A stretch of 64,000 bases of DNA from positions 1,550,001-1,614,000 of the forward strand of contig NZ_JACHIU010000001.1 in the NCBI RefSeq assembly GCF_014207705.1, written 5' to 3'. This DNA comes from Sphaerisporangium rubeum (GTDB lineage Bacteria; Actinomycetota; Actinomycetes; Streptosporangiales; Streptosporangiaceae). How positions within the stretch are numbered: the first letter of the stretch is position 1; each line of letters starts with the position of its first letter. Positions 19,102 through 27,478 of this stretch are shown here, piece by piece. The notes under the pieces were generated by a model that worked only from the letters and a program-made list of their open reading frames with translations, was not told where the DNA came from and did no database searches. Position numbers and translations under genes: made by a program.

Positions 19102-20219
19102 GCGGAGCCCCGGCCGCGTGAGCGGCGGCGGCGCAGGCCGTACCCGAGCCAGGCGAGGCCGCCGAGCGCGGCGACACCGATCACGGCCACCCCGGCGGCG
19201 CCGGCGGAGGAGGACTCCCCGGCGGCGTCCGCGGGCCTGGACACCGCCGGAGCGGGGGTCGGCGGCCCGCCGACGGGACGGGTCGGCTTGGCCGCCGGGA
19301 TCGGGCCGACGAGCGTGCCGACGGCCGCGGTACGGCCCCGGGCCGCGAAGCCCCAGTCGAGCAGGTCCTGGACCTCCGGCCAGAACGAGCCCTCGTGCCG
19401 CATCACCGTGACGATGATCGTGTGGCCGTCGCGCCGCGCGGCGCCGATGAAACTGCCGAGCGCCTTGCTCGTCCAGCCGTTCTTCACGCCGAGCATGCCG
19501 GGGTAGCGGCCGAGCAGCCGGTTGTGGTTGGCGATCTGGTAGTGCCCCTTGGGTGCGGGGAAGTCCGCCACCTTCGTCCCGACGTACTTGCGGAAGGCGG
19601 GGTCGGCGAGCCCGGCGCGCGCGATGAGCGCCAGGTCGTACGCCGAGCTGCTCTGTCCCGGCTTGTCCAGGCCGTTCGGTGTCTTGGCGACGGTGTCCAT
19701 GGCCTGGATCCGCCGGGCCTCGGCGTTCATGTCGGCGAGCGTCTTCGGCAGGCCGCCGTTGGCCTCGGCCAGCGCCACCGCGGCGTCGTTGCCCGACACC
19801 ATCATCAGCGCGCGGAACAGGTCGTCCACCGTGTAGATCTTGCGCGGGGTGAGGCCGACGGCGCTGCCTTCCTGGTTGCAGGCGTCCTGGCTGGGCTTGA
19901 CCATCTTCTTGCGGTCGAGCTTCGGGATCAGCGTGAGCGCGGTCAGCGCCTTCAAGGTGCTGGCCGGCAGGAAGCGGCCATGGGGGTTCTTGGCGGCGAG
20001 CACCTCGCCGGTGTCGGCGTCGGCGACCACGAAGGCCGAGGCCTCGGTCTTCGGCAGCTTCCGCGCCGTCTGGTCCACGATCACGCCGCGGCCCCCGAGC
20101 AGCGCGCCGCCGATCGGCGGGTTGTCGTAGGCGTCCGCCACGGCCGGTGACGGCACGACGAACGTGAGGCTCGCGGCCAGCGCCAGCGCGCCGATCATTG
20201 GCACGTGTTTCATCCCCAT
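19092..20219 (-). CDS. Membrane-anchored D-alanyl-D-alanine carboxypeptidase (S11)
   Basis: Trims the terminal D-Ala of peptidoglycan stem peptides outside the membrane; about 375 residues. A signal peptide (MIGALALAASLTFVV, cleavage near AVADA) is followed by the penicillin-binding fold with the serine motif SxxK in PASTLKAL, the SGN motif in MMVSGNDAA, and KNG in GVKNGWT where many relatives have KTG. A Pro-rich linker leads to a C-terminal helix and basic tail (GVAALGGLAWLGYGLRRRR). The ATG at 20219 is chosen, with another at 20213; an upstream extension is unlikely. The gene is divergent from the SCO4848-like gene, a pairing found in Streptomyces. Confidence 0.93.
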   Translation of the reverse strand: MGMKHVPMIGALALAASLTFVVPSPAVADAYDNPPIGGALLGGRGVIVDQTARKLPKTEASAFVVADADTGEVLAAKNPHGRFLPASTLKALTALTLIPKLDRKKMVKPSQDACNQEGSAVGLTPRKIYTVDDLFRALMMVSGNDAAVALAEANGGLPKTLADMNAEARRIQAMDTVAKTPNGLDKPGQSSSAYDLALIARAGLADPAFRKYVGTKVADFPAPKGHYQIANHNRLLGRYPGMLGVKNGWTSKALGSFIGAARRDGHTIIVTVMRHEGSFWPEVQDLLDWGFAARGRTAAVGTLVGPIPAAKPTRPVGGPPTPAPAVSRPADAAGESSSAGAAGVAVIGVAALGGLAWLGYGLRRRRSRGRGSAQV

Positions 20220-20235
20220 AGGGAACTCAGCGTAA

Positions 20236-20272
20236 CTTTGTCGCTTTTCATCTGGGGCAAGACACGACAAAG
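20236..20272. promoter_or_regulatory. Inverted repeat between dac and the SCO4848-like gene
   Basis: CTTTGTCG at 20236-20243 is repeated in inverse at 20265-20272, with a 21-base spacer, in the short divergent promoter region. It could be a regulator site controlling one or both genes. Confidence 0.35.
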
Positions 20273-20317
20273 ATCGTGAATGTGCTGGTCGGTAACCACG
20301 GCGGTAGGATGGAACGG

Positions 20318-20578
20318 GTGAGGATCACACGACGTGTCGCCGGCTTCCTGGTGGTGCTGGCCGCCTTCATGGTCTTCGAGTGGATCAACCTCGGTCTCAA
20401 CCTCGCCGACGGCCACCCGACGGCCTTCTATGTCGTGCACGGCGTCCTCATCGCGGTCAACCTCGTCCTCGCCGGAGTGCTCGGCGTCATCGGCCTGCGT
20501 GCGTGGCGTGGCGCCGGGCCGGCCGCGTACGCGTCCCCGGGCAGAGACGGTGAGCGGCCGGTTCACGGTCCACCCTGA
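20318..20578 (+). CDS. SCO4848-family small membrane protein
   Basis: Protein of 86 residues with two hydrophobic helices (VAGFLVVLAAFMVFEWINL and FYVVHGVLIAVNLVLAGVLG) separated by a short loop NLADGHPT. Length, helix spacing and position beside a D,D-carboxypeptidase gene match the SCO4848 family of Streptomyces; function unknown. The GTG at 20318 gives MRITRRVAGFL, close to the family start; the ATG at 20309 would add three residues. Confidence 0.75.
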   Translation: MRITRRVAGFLVVLAAFMVFEWINLGLNLADGHPTAFYVVHGVLIAVNLVLAGVLGVIGLRAWRGAGPAAYASPGRDGERPVHGPP

Positions 20579-20720
20579 GCATTCCCGGCCCGATCCCCCT
20601 TCACCTGTCCGCGGGTGGACCGATGGGAGGCGGGCACACCGTGACCGGGGGCCGTACGGGTTGGCCGCTCGCACGGTGGAGCGGAGACTCGGCCTGAGAG
20701 CATCGCGGTTGGAGGCTGCT

Positions 20721-21902
20721 GTGGCGATCCAGTTCAACTCTTCGCGCGGCCCCACATTGGGTGTCGAGTGGGAGCTCCAGCTTGTCGACACGCACACACG
20801 ACGGCTCCGCCAGGACGCCAAAGCGGTGCTGGAGGCCGTGCCTGAGCTCAGCGAGTCGCCGCGGCCCAAGGTGATGCACGAGCTGATGCAGTCCCAGATC
20901 GAGGTCATCACCGACGTGCACAACACCGTGTCGGAGGCCGTGCGCGACCTCACCGGCACCATCGACCGGCTGCGTGAGGCCGTCGCACCGCGCGGCACCG
21001 CGCTGGCCTGCACCGGCACCCACGCCATCAGCGACTGGCGCGACGCGGTGTACGCGCCGGTCCAGCGGTACGCCGAGCTCGTCGAAGAGATGCAGTGGCT
21101 GGCATGGCGGATCCAAACATTTGGCGTACATGTCCACGTGGGGGTGCGCGATCGGGATAAAGTCATCCCCATCGTCAACGCACTTGCGGCCTACCTGCCG
21201 CATTTCCTCGCGCTGACGGCCTCCAGCCCGTACTGGGGCGGCCAAGACACCGGGCTCGCCTCCAGCCGGGCCATAGTTTTCGGCTCCCTGCCCACGGCTG
21301 GACCGCCGCAGATGCTGGCGGACTGGTCGGGGTTCGAGGAATACATGGACACCCTTATCCGCGCCGGGACCATCAGAAGCATAAAAGAGGTGTGGTGGGA
21401 CATCCGTCCACAGCCCAACTTCGGCACGATTGAGATTCGCATGTTCGACGGCATACCGACCCCCCGCGAGGTCGGCATGGTGACGGCGTTGTCGCAGTGC
21501 CTGGTGCAGCAGTTCGACCAGCAGCTCGACCGCGGTTACCGGCTACCGCACCCCGCTCCGTGGGTGGTGCGCGACAACAAGTGGCGGGCCACACGGTACG
21601 GCCTCGACGCGAACGTCATCACCGACGACCACGGCTCCACCGCGCCGATGCGTGACATGCTCTACGAGCTCTGCCGGGATCTGGCGCCGATGGCCGAGCG
21701 GCTCGGCTGCCCCGGCGAACTCGCCGTGGTGAGCGAGGTCGTGGAGCACGGCAATTCGTGCGAACGCCAGCGCGCGATCCTTGATCGAGGCGGTTCCCTC
21801 GACGACGTCGTGGACGCGACGATCGCCGAGCTCGCGGAGGACCGCTTCGTGACCACCGAACTGAGGACTTCGAACGGGGCGATAGGACATGCAGGCACGT
21901 GA
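20721..21902 (+). CDS. YbdK-type carboxylate-amine ligase (glutamate-cysteine ligase family 2)
   Basis: ATP-dependent ligase of 393 residues, cytosolic. The N-terminal TLGVEWELQLVD is the GCS2 signature; later FGVHVHVGVRD, ASSPYWGGQDTGLASSR and TIEIRMFDG match the YbdK branch, for which weak gamma-glutamylcysteine synthetase activity is known in Escherichia coli. The natural substrate here is unknown. The GTG at 20721 has a perfectly spaced GGAGG and starts where the family starts; the long frame further upstream is a read-through. The stop overlaps the next gene by 14 bases, so the two are translationally coupled. Confidence 0.9.
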   Translation: MAIQFNSSRGPTLGVEWELQLVDTHTRRLRQDAKAVLEAVPELSESPRPKVMHELMQSQIEVITDVHNTVSEAVRDLTGTIDRLREAVAPRGTALACTGTHAISDWRDAVYAPVQRYAELVEEMQWLAWRIQTFGVHVHVGVRDRDKVIPIVNALAAYLPHFLALTASSPYWGGQDTGLASSRAIVFGSLPTAGPPQMLADWSGFEEYMDTLIRAGTIRSIKEVWWDIRPQPNFGTIEIRMFDGIPTPREVGMVTALSQCLVQQFDQQLDRGYRLPHPAPWVVRDNKWRATRYGLDANVITDDHGSTAPMRDMLYELCRDLAPMAERLGCPGELAVVSEVVEHGNSCERQRAILDRGGSLDDVVDATIAELAEDRFVTTELRTSNGAIGHAGT

Positions 21903-23130
21903 TCTTCGGGGGCAGCTCGGCGCGTTCCTGAACGCGAACGACCGGGACCTCATCGAGTTCCGGCGCGACCTGCACGCACACCCCGAGCTCGGCTTCGTCG
22001 AGCACCGCACCACCGAGCGCATCGCCACGCGGCTGGAGCAGGCCGGCCTCACCCCGGTGCCGCTGCCGCGCGGCACCGGCCTGATCTGCGACATCGGCAG
22101 CGGCGACGGCCCCACGGTCGCGCTGCGCGCCGACATCGACGCGCTGCCGCTGCTGGACGAGAAGGACGTGTCGTACCGATCGACGGTCCCCGGCGTCTGC
22201 CACGCCTGCGGCCACGACGTGCACACCGCGATCATCCTCGGCACCGGCCTGTTCCTCGCCGAGCAGGCGGCGGCCGGTCTGCTGCCGGGCCGGGTCAGGC
22301 TCATCTTCCAGCCCGCCGAGGAGGTCGTGCCGGGTGGCGCGCTCAAGGTGCTGGAGGCCGGCGGCATCAACGGCGTGGACCGCATCTTCGGCCTGCACTG
22401 CGACCCCCGGGTCGACGTGGGCCGGGTGGGCCTGCGCACCGGCCCCATCACCGGGGCCTGCGACAAGGTCAGCGTGCGGCTCGGCGGCCCCGGCGGTCAC
22501 ACCGCGCGGCCCCACCTCACGGCCGACCTGGTGTTCGCGCTCGCCAAGATCGTCACCGAGCTGCCGGCCGCGTTGAGCCGCCGCGTCGACCCCCGCCACT
22601 CGCTCTCGCTGGTCTGGGGCCGGGTCCAGGCCGGGTCCGTGGCCAACGCGATCCCCGACGACGGCCTGGCCGAAGGCACGATCCGCACCCTGGACGAGCA
22701 GGCGTGGCACGAGGCCCCCGACCTGTTCAAGTCCCTGCTCGACTCCGTCGCCGTCGCCTACGGCGTGACGGCCGAGATGAACTACATCCGCGGCGTGCCT
22801 CCCACCATCAACGAGGAGACCAGCGTCGAGATGCTCAGCGACGCCGCCGGTGAGGTGCTCGGCCCGAACTCCGTGGTGCCGACACCCCAGTCGCTCGGCG
22901 GCGAGGACTTCGGCTGGTACCTGGAGTCGGTGCCAGGCGCCTACGCCAGGCTCGGCGTCCGCACCCCGGGGAGCAACGGCCGGTTCGACATCCACCAGGG
23001 CACCTTCGACGTGGACGAACGCTGCATCGGCGCAGGGGTGAGCCTGATGGCCGCCACGGCGCTCACCGCGCTGTGGGACGGTGGCCGCACCGCGGCCGGC
23101 GCCACCGCGGCCGAACCCGTCACCGCCTGA
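21889..23130 (+). CDS. M20-family amidohydrolase
   Basis: Predicted zinc- or manganese-dependent amidohydrolase of 413 residues (N-acyl amino-acid or hippurate hydrolase type). Conserved residues: RRDLHAHPELGF, RADIDALPLLDE, the metal-binding CHACGHDVHTA, FQPAEE and a C-terminal GGEDFGWYL. The dimerisation (lid) domain is in the middle (about 190-310). It overlaps the YbdK-type gene, suggesting a joint role in forming and breaking an amide bond. In M. tuberculosis two M20 genes (amiA1, amiB1) sit in the matching neighbourhood, which supports the assignment to this conserved region. Confidence 0.92.
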   Translation: MQARDLRGQLGAFLNANDRDLIEFRRDLHAHPELGFVEHRTTERIATRLEQAGLTPVPLPRGTGLICDIGSGDGPTVALRADIDALPLLDEKDVSYRSTVPGVCHACGHDVHTAIILGTGLFLAEQAAAGLLPGRVRLIFQPAEEVVPGGALKVLEAGGINGVDRIFGLHCDPRVDVGRVGLRTGPITGACDKVSVRLGGPGGHTARPHLTADLVFALAKIVTELPAALSRRVDPRHSLSLVWGRVQAGSVANAIPDDGLAEGTIRTLDEQAWHEAPDLFKSLLDSVAVAYGVTAEMNYIRGVPPTINEETSVEMLSDAAGEVLGPNSVVPTPQSLGGEDFGWYLESVPGAYARLGVRTPGSNGRFDIHQGTFDVDERCIGAGVSLMAATALTALWDGGRTAAGATAAEPVTA

Positions 23131-23271
23131 CGCGGCCGCCGGCCGCGCGAGCGGCGCGACCTGCCGGGCTCGTGGTACGGCGGGTGGCCGCGGCCGTCCG
23201 CCGGTGCGGTTTCCCAGGTCACAGGGTGGCGAGAGCTGCATAACGGACCTGTTTCGGACCTGGGTGCCGGT

Positions 23272-23300
23272 TTGGACAACCCTTACCGAACAACTATGTT
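23272..23300 (+). promoter_or_regulatory. Sigma-70-type promoter of the BMP transporter operon
   Basis: TTGGAC at 23272-23277 and TATGTT at 23295-23300 are separated by exactly 17 bases. The best promoter in this gap, 72 bases upstream of the lipoprotein start. Confidence 0.7.
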
Positions 23301-23372
23301 CCGTGCAGGGTTGCCGTGCGTTTCGTCGCGCGTGCACACAGGTTGGACGGCGAATGCACGGAAGGAGTCACC

Positions 23373-24440
23373 TTGCTTCGCATCAACGCAAGCAAGCTGG
23401 CCGCCACGACCGCGGCCGGTGCCATGCTCATGGCGCTGGCGGCGTGTGGGGGCGGCGGTAACGGTTCGGACGCCGCGTCACCGGAGGCGTCCGCGCCATC
23501 TTCTGCGGCCGCCGAGGGCCCCAAGGTCGGTCTCGCGTACGACATCGGCGGACGCGGCGACCAGTCGTTCAACGACGCCGCCGCCGCGGGACTCGACAAG
23601 GCCAAGGGCGAGCTGAACCTCGGCGAGGTCAAAGAACTCGAAGCCGGCAGCGGTGAGACCGGCGCGCAGAAGGAGCAGCGGCTCCGCCTGCTCGCGCAGA
23701 GCGGCTACAACCCGGTCGTCGCCATCGGCTTCGCCTACTCGGAGGCGATCACGAAGGTCGCCAAGGAGTTCCCCGACACCAAGTTCGCGATCGTCGACGA
23801 CGCGGCCCAGGGTCCCAACATCTCCAACCTGCTGTTCGCCGAGAACGAGGGTTCGTTCCTGGTGGGTGCCGCGGCGGCCCTGAAGAGCAAGAAGGACCAC
23901 ATCGGCTTCGTCGGCGGCGTGCAGGTGCCGCTGATCAAGAAGTTCGAGATCGGTTACACCAAGGGCGCGCAGGCCGTGAAGCCCGACATCAAGATCGACG
24001 TCAAGTACCTCACGCAGCCCCCGGACTTCGGCGGCTTCAACGACCCGGCCAAGGGCAAGACCGCGGCCGAGGGCATGTTCGACTCCGGCGCCGACGTGGT
24101 CTACCAGGCGGCCGGCGGCTCGGGTGGCGGCGTGTTCGAGGCGGCCAAGGCTGCGAACGCCATGGCCATCGGCGTGGACTCCGACCAGGCGCTCACCGCC
24201 GACGAGTCGGTGCGCGGCGTCATCATGACGTCCATGCTCAAGAAGGTCGACGTCGCGGTGTTCGACTTCCTCAAGAGCTTCGTGGACAACAGCGTCAAGG
24301 CGGGCCCGACGGTCTACGACCTCAAGGCAGGCGGCGTCGACTTCTCCACCACCGGCGGCCAGGTCGACGACATCAAGACCGACCTCGACGGCTACAAGCA
24401 GAAGATCATCGACGGCGAGATCAAGGTTCCCTCCGAGTGA
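23373..24440 (+). CDS. BMP-family nucleoside-binding lipoprotein
   Basis: Substrate-binding lipoprotein of an ABC importer, 355 residues. The TTG at 23373 has GGAG five bases upstream and gives a lipoprotein signal ending LMALAAC (lipidated Cys25), followed by a flexible G/S/A tether. The mature part shows BMP/PnrA features: VGLAYDIGGRGDQSFND near the N-terminus, NPVVAIGFAYSEAI, and DVVYQAAGGSGGGVFEAAKA. PnrA-type relatives bind purine nucleosides, which fits the deaminase and phosphorylase genes downstream. A hairpin after the gene and a 230-base gap precede the ATPase, so the binding protein may be made in excess. Confidence 0.93.
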   Translation: MLRINASKLAATTAAGAMLMALAACGGGGNGSDAASPEASAPSSAAAEGPKVGLAYDIGGRGDQSFNDAAAAGLDKAKGELNLGEVKELEAGSGETGAQKEQRLRLLAQSGYNPVVAIGFAYSEAITKVAKEFPDTKFAIVDDAAQGPNISNLLFAENEGSFLVGAAAALKSKKDHIGFVGGVQVPLIKKFEIGYTKGAQAVKPDIKIDVKYLTQPPDFGGFNDPAKGKTAAEGMFDSGADVVYQAAGGSGGGVFEAAKAANAMAIGVDSDQALTADESVRGVIMTSMLKKVDVAVFDFLKSFVDNSVKAGPTVYDLKAGGVDFSTTGGQVDDIKTDLDGYKQKIIDGEIKVPSE

Positions 24441-24488
24441 CCTCGTCCCTCCTCCAGAGGTGACGGCGGACGCCGTAACCAGTGTTCA

Positions 24489-24516
24489 GGGGCCCGGAGG
24501 CGTGCCACCGGGCCCC
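24489..24516 (+). terminator. Intercistronic hairpin after the BMP lipoprotein gene
   Basis: A 9-bp perfect stem (GGGGCCCGG 24489-24497 with 24508-24516) and 10-base loop, 49 bases after the stop. Probably a partial terminator or mRNA stabiliser that raises binding-protein expression over the transporter core. Confidence 0.65.
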
Positions 24517-24671
24517 TTGGGCTACTGTCAGGTGTCCCCCTCCTCCCTCCGGTCCGTCATCGCGTCCGCTCCGGTCCGGCCGCACGCCTGCGGCCCCCGG
24601 TGCCGGACGCGTCGCCGCGTCCGGCCGCTCACGTCCGCCACCAGGGCCGTCCGTCATGGCAGGAGGCCGCC

Positions 24672-26345
24672 ATCAGCACCCCGACACCCCCGGATCCCGC
24701 AGAGCCTCCGCTCGCCGTCGAGCTGGAAGGCATCACCAAGCGGTTCCCCGGCGTCGTCGCCAACCGTGACATCCGCCTGAGCGTGCGGCGCGGCCACGTG
24801 CACGCCGTCGTGGGGGAGAACGGCGCGGGCAAGTCGACGCTCATGAAGATCCTCTACGGCATGCAGCACCCCGACGAGGGGGTGATCCGCGTCGAGGGGA
24901 AGCCCGTGACGTTCCGCTCCCCGGCCGACGCCATCGCCGCGGGGATCGGCATGGTGCACCAGCACTTCATGCTCGCCGACAACCTCACGGTCCTTGAGAA
25001 CATCATCCTCGGCAGCGAGCCGCGCCGCGGGCTCGGCATCGACTTCGCCGCCGCGCGCCGGAAGATCAAGGAGATCTCCGACGCGTACGGCCTCGGCGTG
25101 TCCCCCGACACGCTGGTGGAGGACCTCGGTGTCGGGGCCAGGCAGCGCGTCGAGATCCTCAAGGTGCTCTACCGAGGCGCGCGCATCCTGATCCTGGACG
25201 AGCCCACCGCCGTGCTGGTGCCGCAGGAGGTCGACGAGCTGTTCGACAACCTGCGCGGACTGGTGCGCGAGGGCCTCACCATCATCTTCATCTCGCACAA
25301 GCTCGACGAGGTGCTGTCGGTGGCCGACGCCATCACGGTGATCAGGCGCGGCACGACCGTGGCGAGCGTGCTGCCGGCGGACGTCACCGCGCGCCGGCTC
25401 GCCGAGCTGATGGTCGGCAGCGAGCTGCCGAGCCCGGAGACCCGCGAGTCCACCGTCACCGACGAGGTGGCGCTCGCCGTGCGCGGCCTGACGGTACGCG
25501 GCGCCGACGGACGCGCGGTGGTGCGCGACGTGTCGTTCGACATCCACAAGGGCGAGGTGCTCGGCATCGCCGGGGTCGAGGGCAACGGACAGGCCGAGCT
25601 GGTCGAGGCCATCATGGGGATGCGGTCCGCCGAAGGGGTCGTCACGCTCGGCGGCGACGACATCTCCCACTGGCCGACGCTGCGCAGGCGCGAAGGCGGC
25701 ATCGGGTACATCCCCGAGGACCGCCAGCGCCACGGCCTGCTGCTCGCCTCCCCGCTGTGGGAGAACCGCATCCTCGGTCACCAGACCCGCAGGCCCAACG
25801 TCCGCGGCCCGTGGATCGACCGGGCCGGGGCCCGCGCCGACACCCAGCGCATCGTGGACGCCTACGACGTGCGCACCCCCGGCATCGACGTGGACGCCGG
25901 CGCGCTGTCCGGCGGCAACCAGCAGAAACTCATCGTGGGCCGCGAGATGAGCGGCGATCCTGTGGTGCTCATCGCGTCCCACCCGACACGAGGCGTGGAC
26001 GTCGGCGCTCAGGCCGCCATCTGGGACCACCTGCGCGCGGCACGCGCGGCCGGCCTCGCCGTCCTGCTGATCTCGGCGGACCTGGACGAGCTGATCGGCC
26101 TGTCGGACTCCCTGAAGGTCCTGCTGCGCGGCCAGGTGGTCGCGGACGTGGACCCGGCGGGGGTCACCCCGGAACTGCTCGGCTCCGCCATGACCGGCGC
26201 GGGGGACCACGACGCCGTTCCGGCGCGGGACCAGGACGCCGTTCCGGCCGGGGATCACGACGCCGTTCCGGCCGGGGACCAGGACGGGCCATCGGCACCA
26301 TCAGCGGGACGGGCCGGCGAGACGCCGGCCGGGGAGGGCGCATGA
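24672..26345 (+). CDS. ABC transporter ATPase (double-domain, nucleoside/sugar type)
   Basis: Energises the BMP-dependent importer. Two ABC domains in one chain of 557 residues: the first has Walker A GENGAGKST and Walker B LILDEPTAVL; the second has a degenerate GVEGNGQAEL P-loop, LSGGNQQK signature and SHPTRGVDVG Walker B. This is the RbsA/YufO-like layout. The tail has an 8-residue repeat. Start problem: AGGAGG at 24661-24666 points five bases later to ATC at 24672, giving (M)STPTPPDP, a typical N-terminus. The only in-frame canonical codon nearby is GTG at 24600, which lacks a ribosome site. The stop overlaps the permease start (ATGA). Confidence 0.93.
   Translation: MSTPTPPDPAEPPLAVELEGITKRFPGVVANRDIRLSVRRGHVHAVVGENGAGKSTLMKILYGMQHPDEGVIRVEGKPVTFRSPADAIAAGIGMVHQHFMLADNLTVLENIILGSEPRRGLGIDFAAARRKIKEISDAYGLGVSPDTLVEDLGVGARQRVEILKVLYRGARILILDEPTAVLVPQEVDELFDNLRGLVREGLTIIFISHKLDEVLSVADAITVIRRGTTVASVLPADVTARRLAELMVGSELPSPETRESTVTDEVALAVRGLTVRGADGRAVVRDVSFDIHKGEVLGIAGVEGNGQAELVEAIMGMRSAEGVVTLGGDDISHWPTLRRREGGIGYIPEDRQRHGLLLASPLWENRILGHQTRRPNVRGPWIDRAGARADTQRIVDAYDVRTPGIDVDAGALSGGNQQKLIVGREMSGDPVVLIASHPTRGVDVGAQAAIWDHLRAARAAGLAVLLISADLDELIGLSDSLKVLLRGQVVADVDPAGVTPELLGSAMTGAGDHDAVPARDQDAVPAGDHDAVPAGDQDGPSAPSAGRAGETPAGEGA
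26205..26276 (+). repeat. Three 24-nt repeats in the ATPase tail
   Basis: Three consecutive 24-nt units plus a partial fourth encode D(H/Q)DAVPAG or close variants at the C-terminus of the ABC ATPase. In frame, so length changes would be tolerated. Confidence 0.85.
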
Positions 26346-27478
26346 GTTCCTCGTTCACCGACCGGCTGCTCGGCCGGGTGCGGCTCGGCGGGCTGCTGGC
26401 GCTCGCGGCGCCGTTGCTCGCCATCGTGTTCGCCGGGCTGGTGACCTCGATCATCCTGGTGCTCACCGGCAACCCGCCGCTGCACACCCTGTTCCTCCTG
26501 GTCGACTACGGTTCCCAGCCCCGCACGGTCGTCAACATCGTCAACCTGGCGACCACGTACTACATCTCCGCGCTCGCCGTGGCGATCGGGTTCCGCATGA
26601 ACCTCTTCAACATCGGCGTGGACGGCCAGTACCGCCTGGCGGCCCTGCTCGCGGCGGCGGTCGGCGGCGCGCTGGTGCTCCCGCCGGTGCTCCACGTCGC
26701 GGTCACGGTCCTCGTGGCGGTGGCGGTCGGCGGCCTGTGGGCCTCCATCGCGGGCCTGCTCAAGGTGACCCGAGGCGTCAGCGAGGTCATCTCCACGATC
26801 ATGCTGAACGCCATCGCGACCGGGTTCGGCGCGTGGCTGCTCACCACCGACCGACTGGCGGTCGCGGTGTCGGGGAGCAACAACATCGGCACCAAGCCGA
26901 TCCCCGAGTCCGGCCAGTTCCCCGGGTTCGCGATCGTCCCCGGCACGCAGGCCAAGGTGTTCGGCTTCATCGTGGTCGCCGCTCTGCTGGGGATCGCCTA
27001 CCACGTGCTGTTCAACCGGACGCGGTTCGGCTTCGACCTGCGGGCCACCGGCGCGTCGGAGTCGGCGGCCGTGGCGAGCGGCGTCAACGTCAAGCGCATG
27101 GTGCTGCTCACCATGATCATCTCAGGTGCGGTGGCCGGTCTGGTCGGCATGCCGCAGCTGCTCGGCGCGTCCTACTCCTACAGCCTGGACTTCCCGACCG
27201 GGCTCGGCTTCACCGGCATCGCCATCGCGCTGCTCGGCCGCAACAACCCGGCCGGCATCGCCGTCGGCGCGTTGCTGTGGAGCTTCCTGGACAACTCCTC
27301 GGACATCCTCGACCTCGAAGGCATCCCCAAGGAGACCGTGATCATCATGCAGGGCACCATCGTGCTCTCGGTCATCATCGCCTACGAGCTGGTCCACCGG
27401 TACCGCATGACCGCCGAGCAACGCCGGGTGAGCCGTCAGCTCTCGGCCGGCACCCCCGCGGAAGGAGCCGTCGCGTGA
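26342..27478 (+). CDS. ABC transporter permease, nucleoside/branched-chain type (first)
   Basis: Inner-membrane subunit of 378 residues with about eight to ten hydrophobic helices. The family segment FRMNLFNIGVDGQYRLAALL lies at about 80-100, and LLKVTRGVSEVISTIMLNAIA in the middle; the C-terminal EAA-like part is GLGFTGIAIALLGRNNP. It starts with ATGA overlapping the ATPase stop and ends with GTGA overlapping the next permease, so the subunits are translationally coupled. It forms the heteromeric channel with the following gene. Confidence 0.94.
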   Translation: MSSSFTDRLLGRVRLGGLLALAAPLLAIVFAGLVTSIILVLTGNPPLHTLFLLVDYGSQPRTVVNIVNLATTYYISALAVAIGFRMNLFNIGVDGQYRLAALLAAAVGGALVLPPVLHVAVTVLVAVAVGGLWASIAGLLKVTRGVSEVISTIMLNAIATGFGAWLLTTDRLAVAVSGSNNIGTKPIPESGQFPGFAIVPGTQAKVFGFIVVAALLGIAYHVLFNRTRFGFDLRATGASESAAVASGVNVKRMVLLTMIISGAVAGLVGMPQLLGASYSYSLDFPTGLGFTGIAIALLGRNNPAGIAVGALLWSFLDNSSDILDLEGIPKETVIIMQGTIVLSVIIAYELVHRYRMTAEQRRVSRQLSAGTPAEGAVA

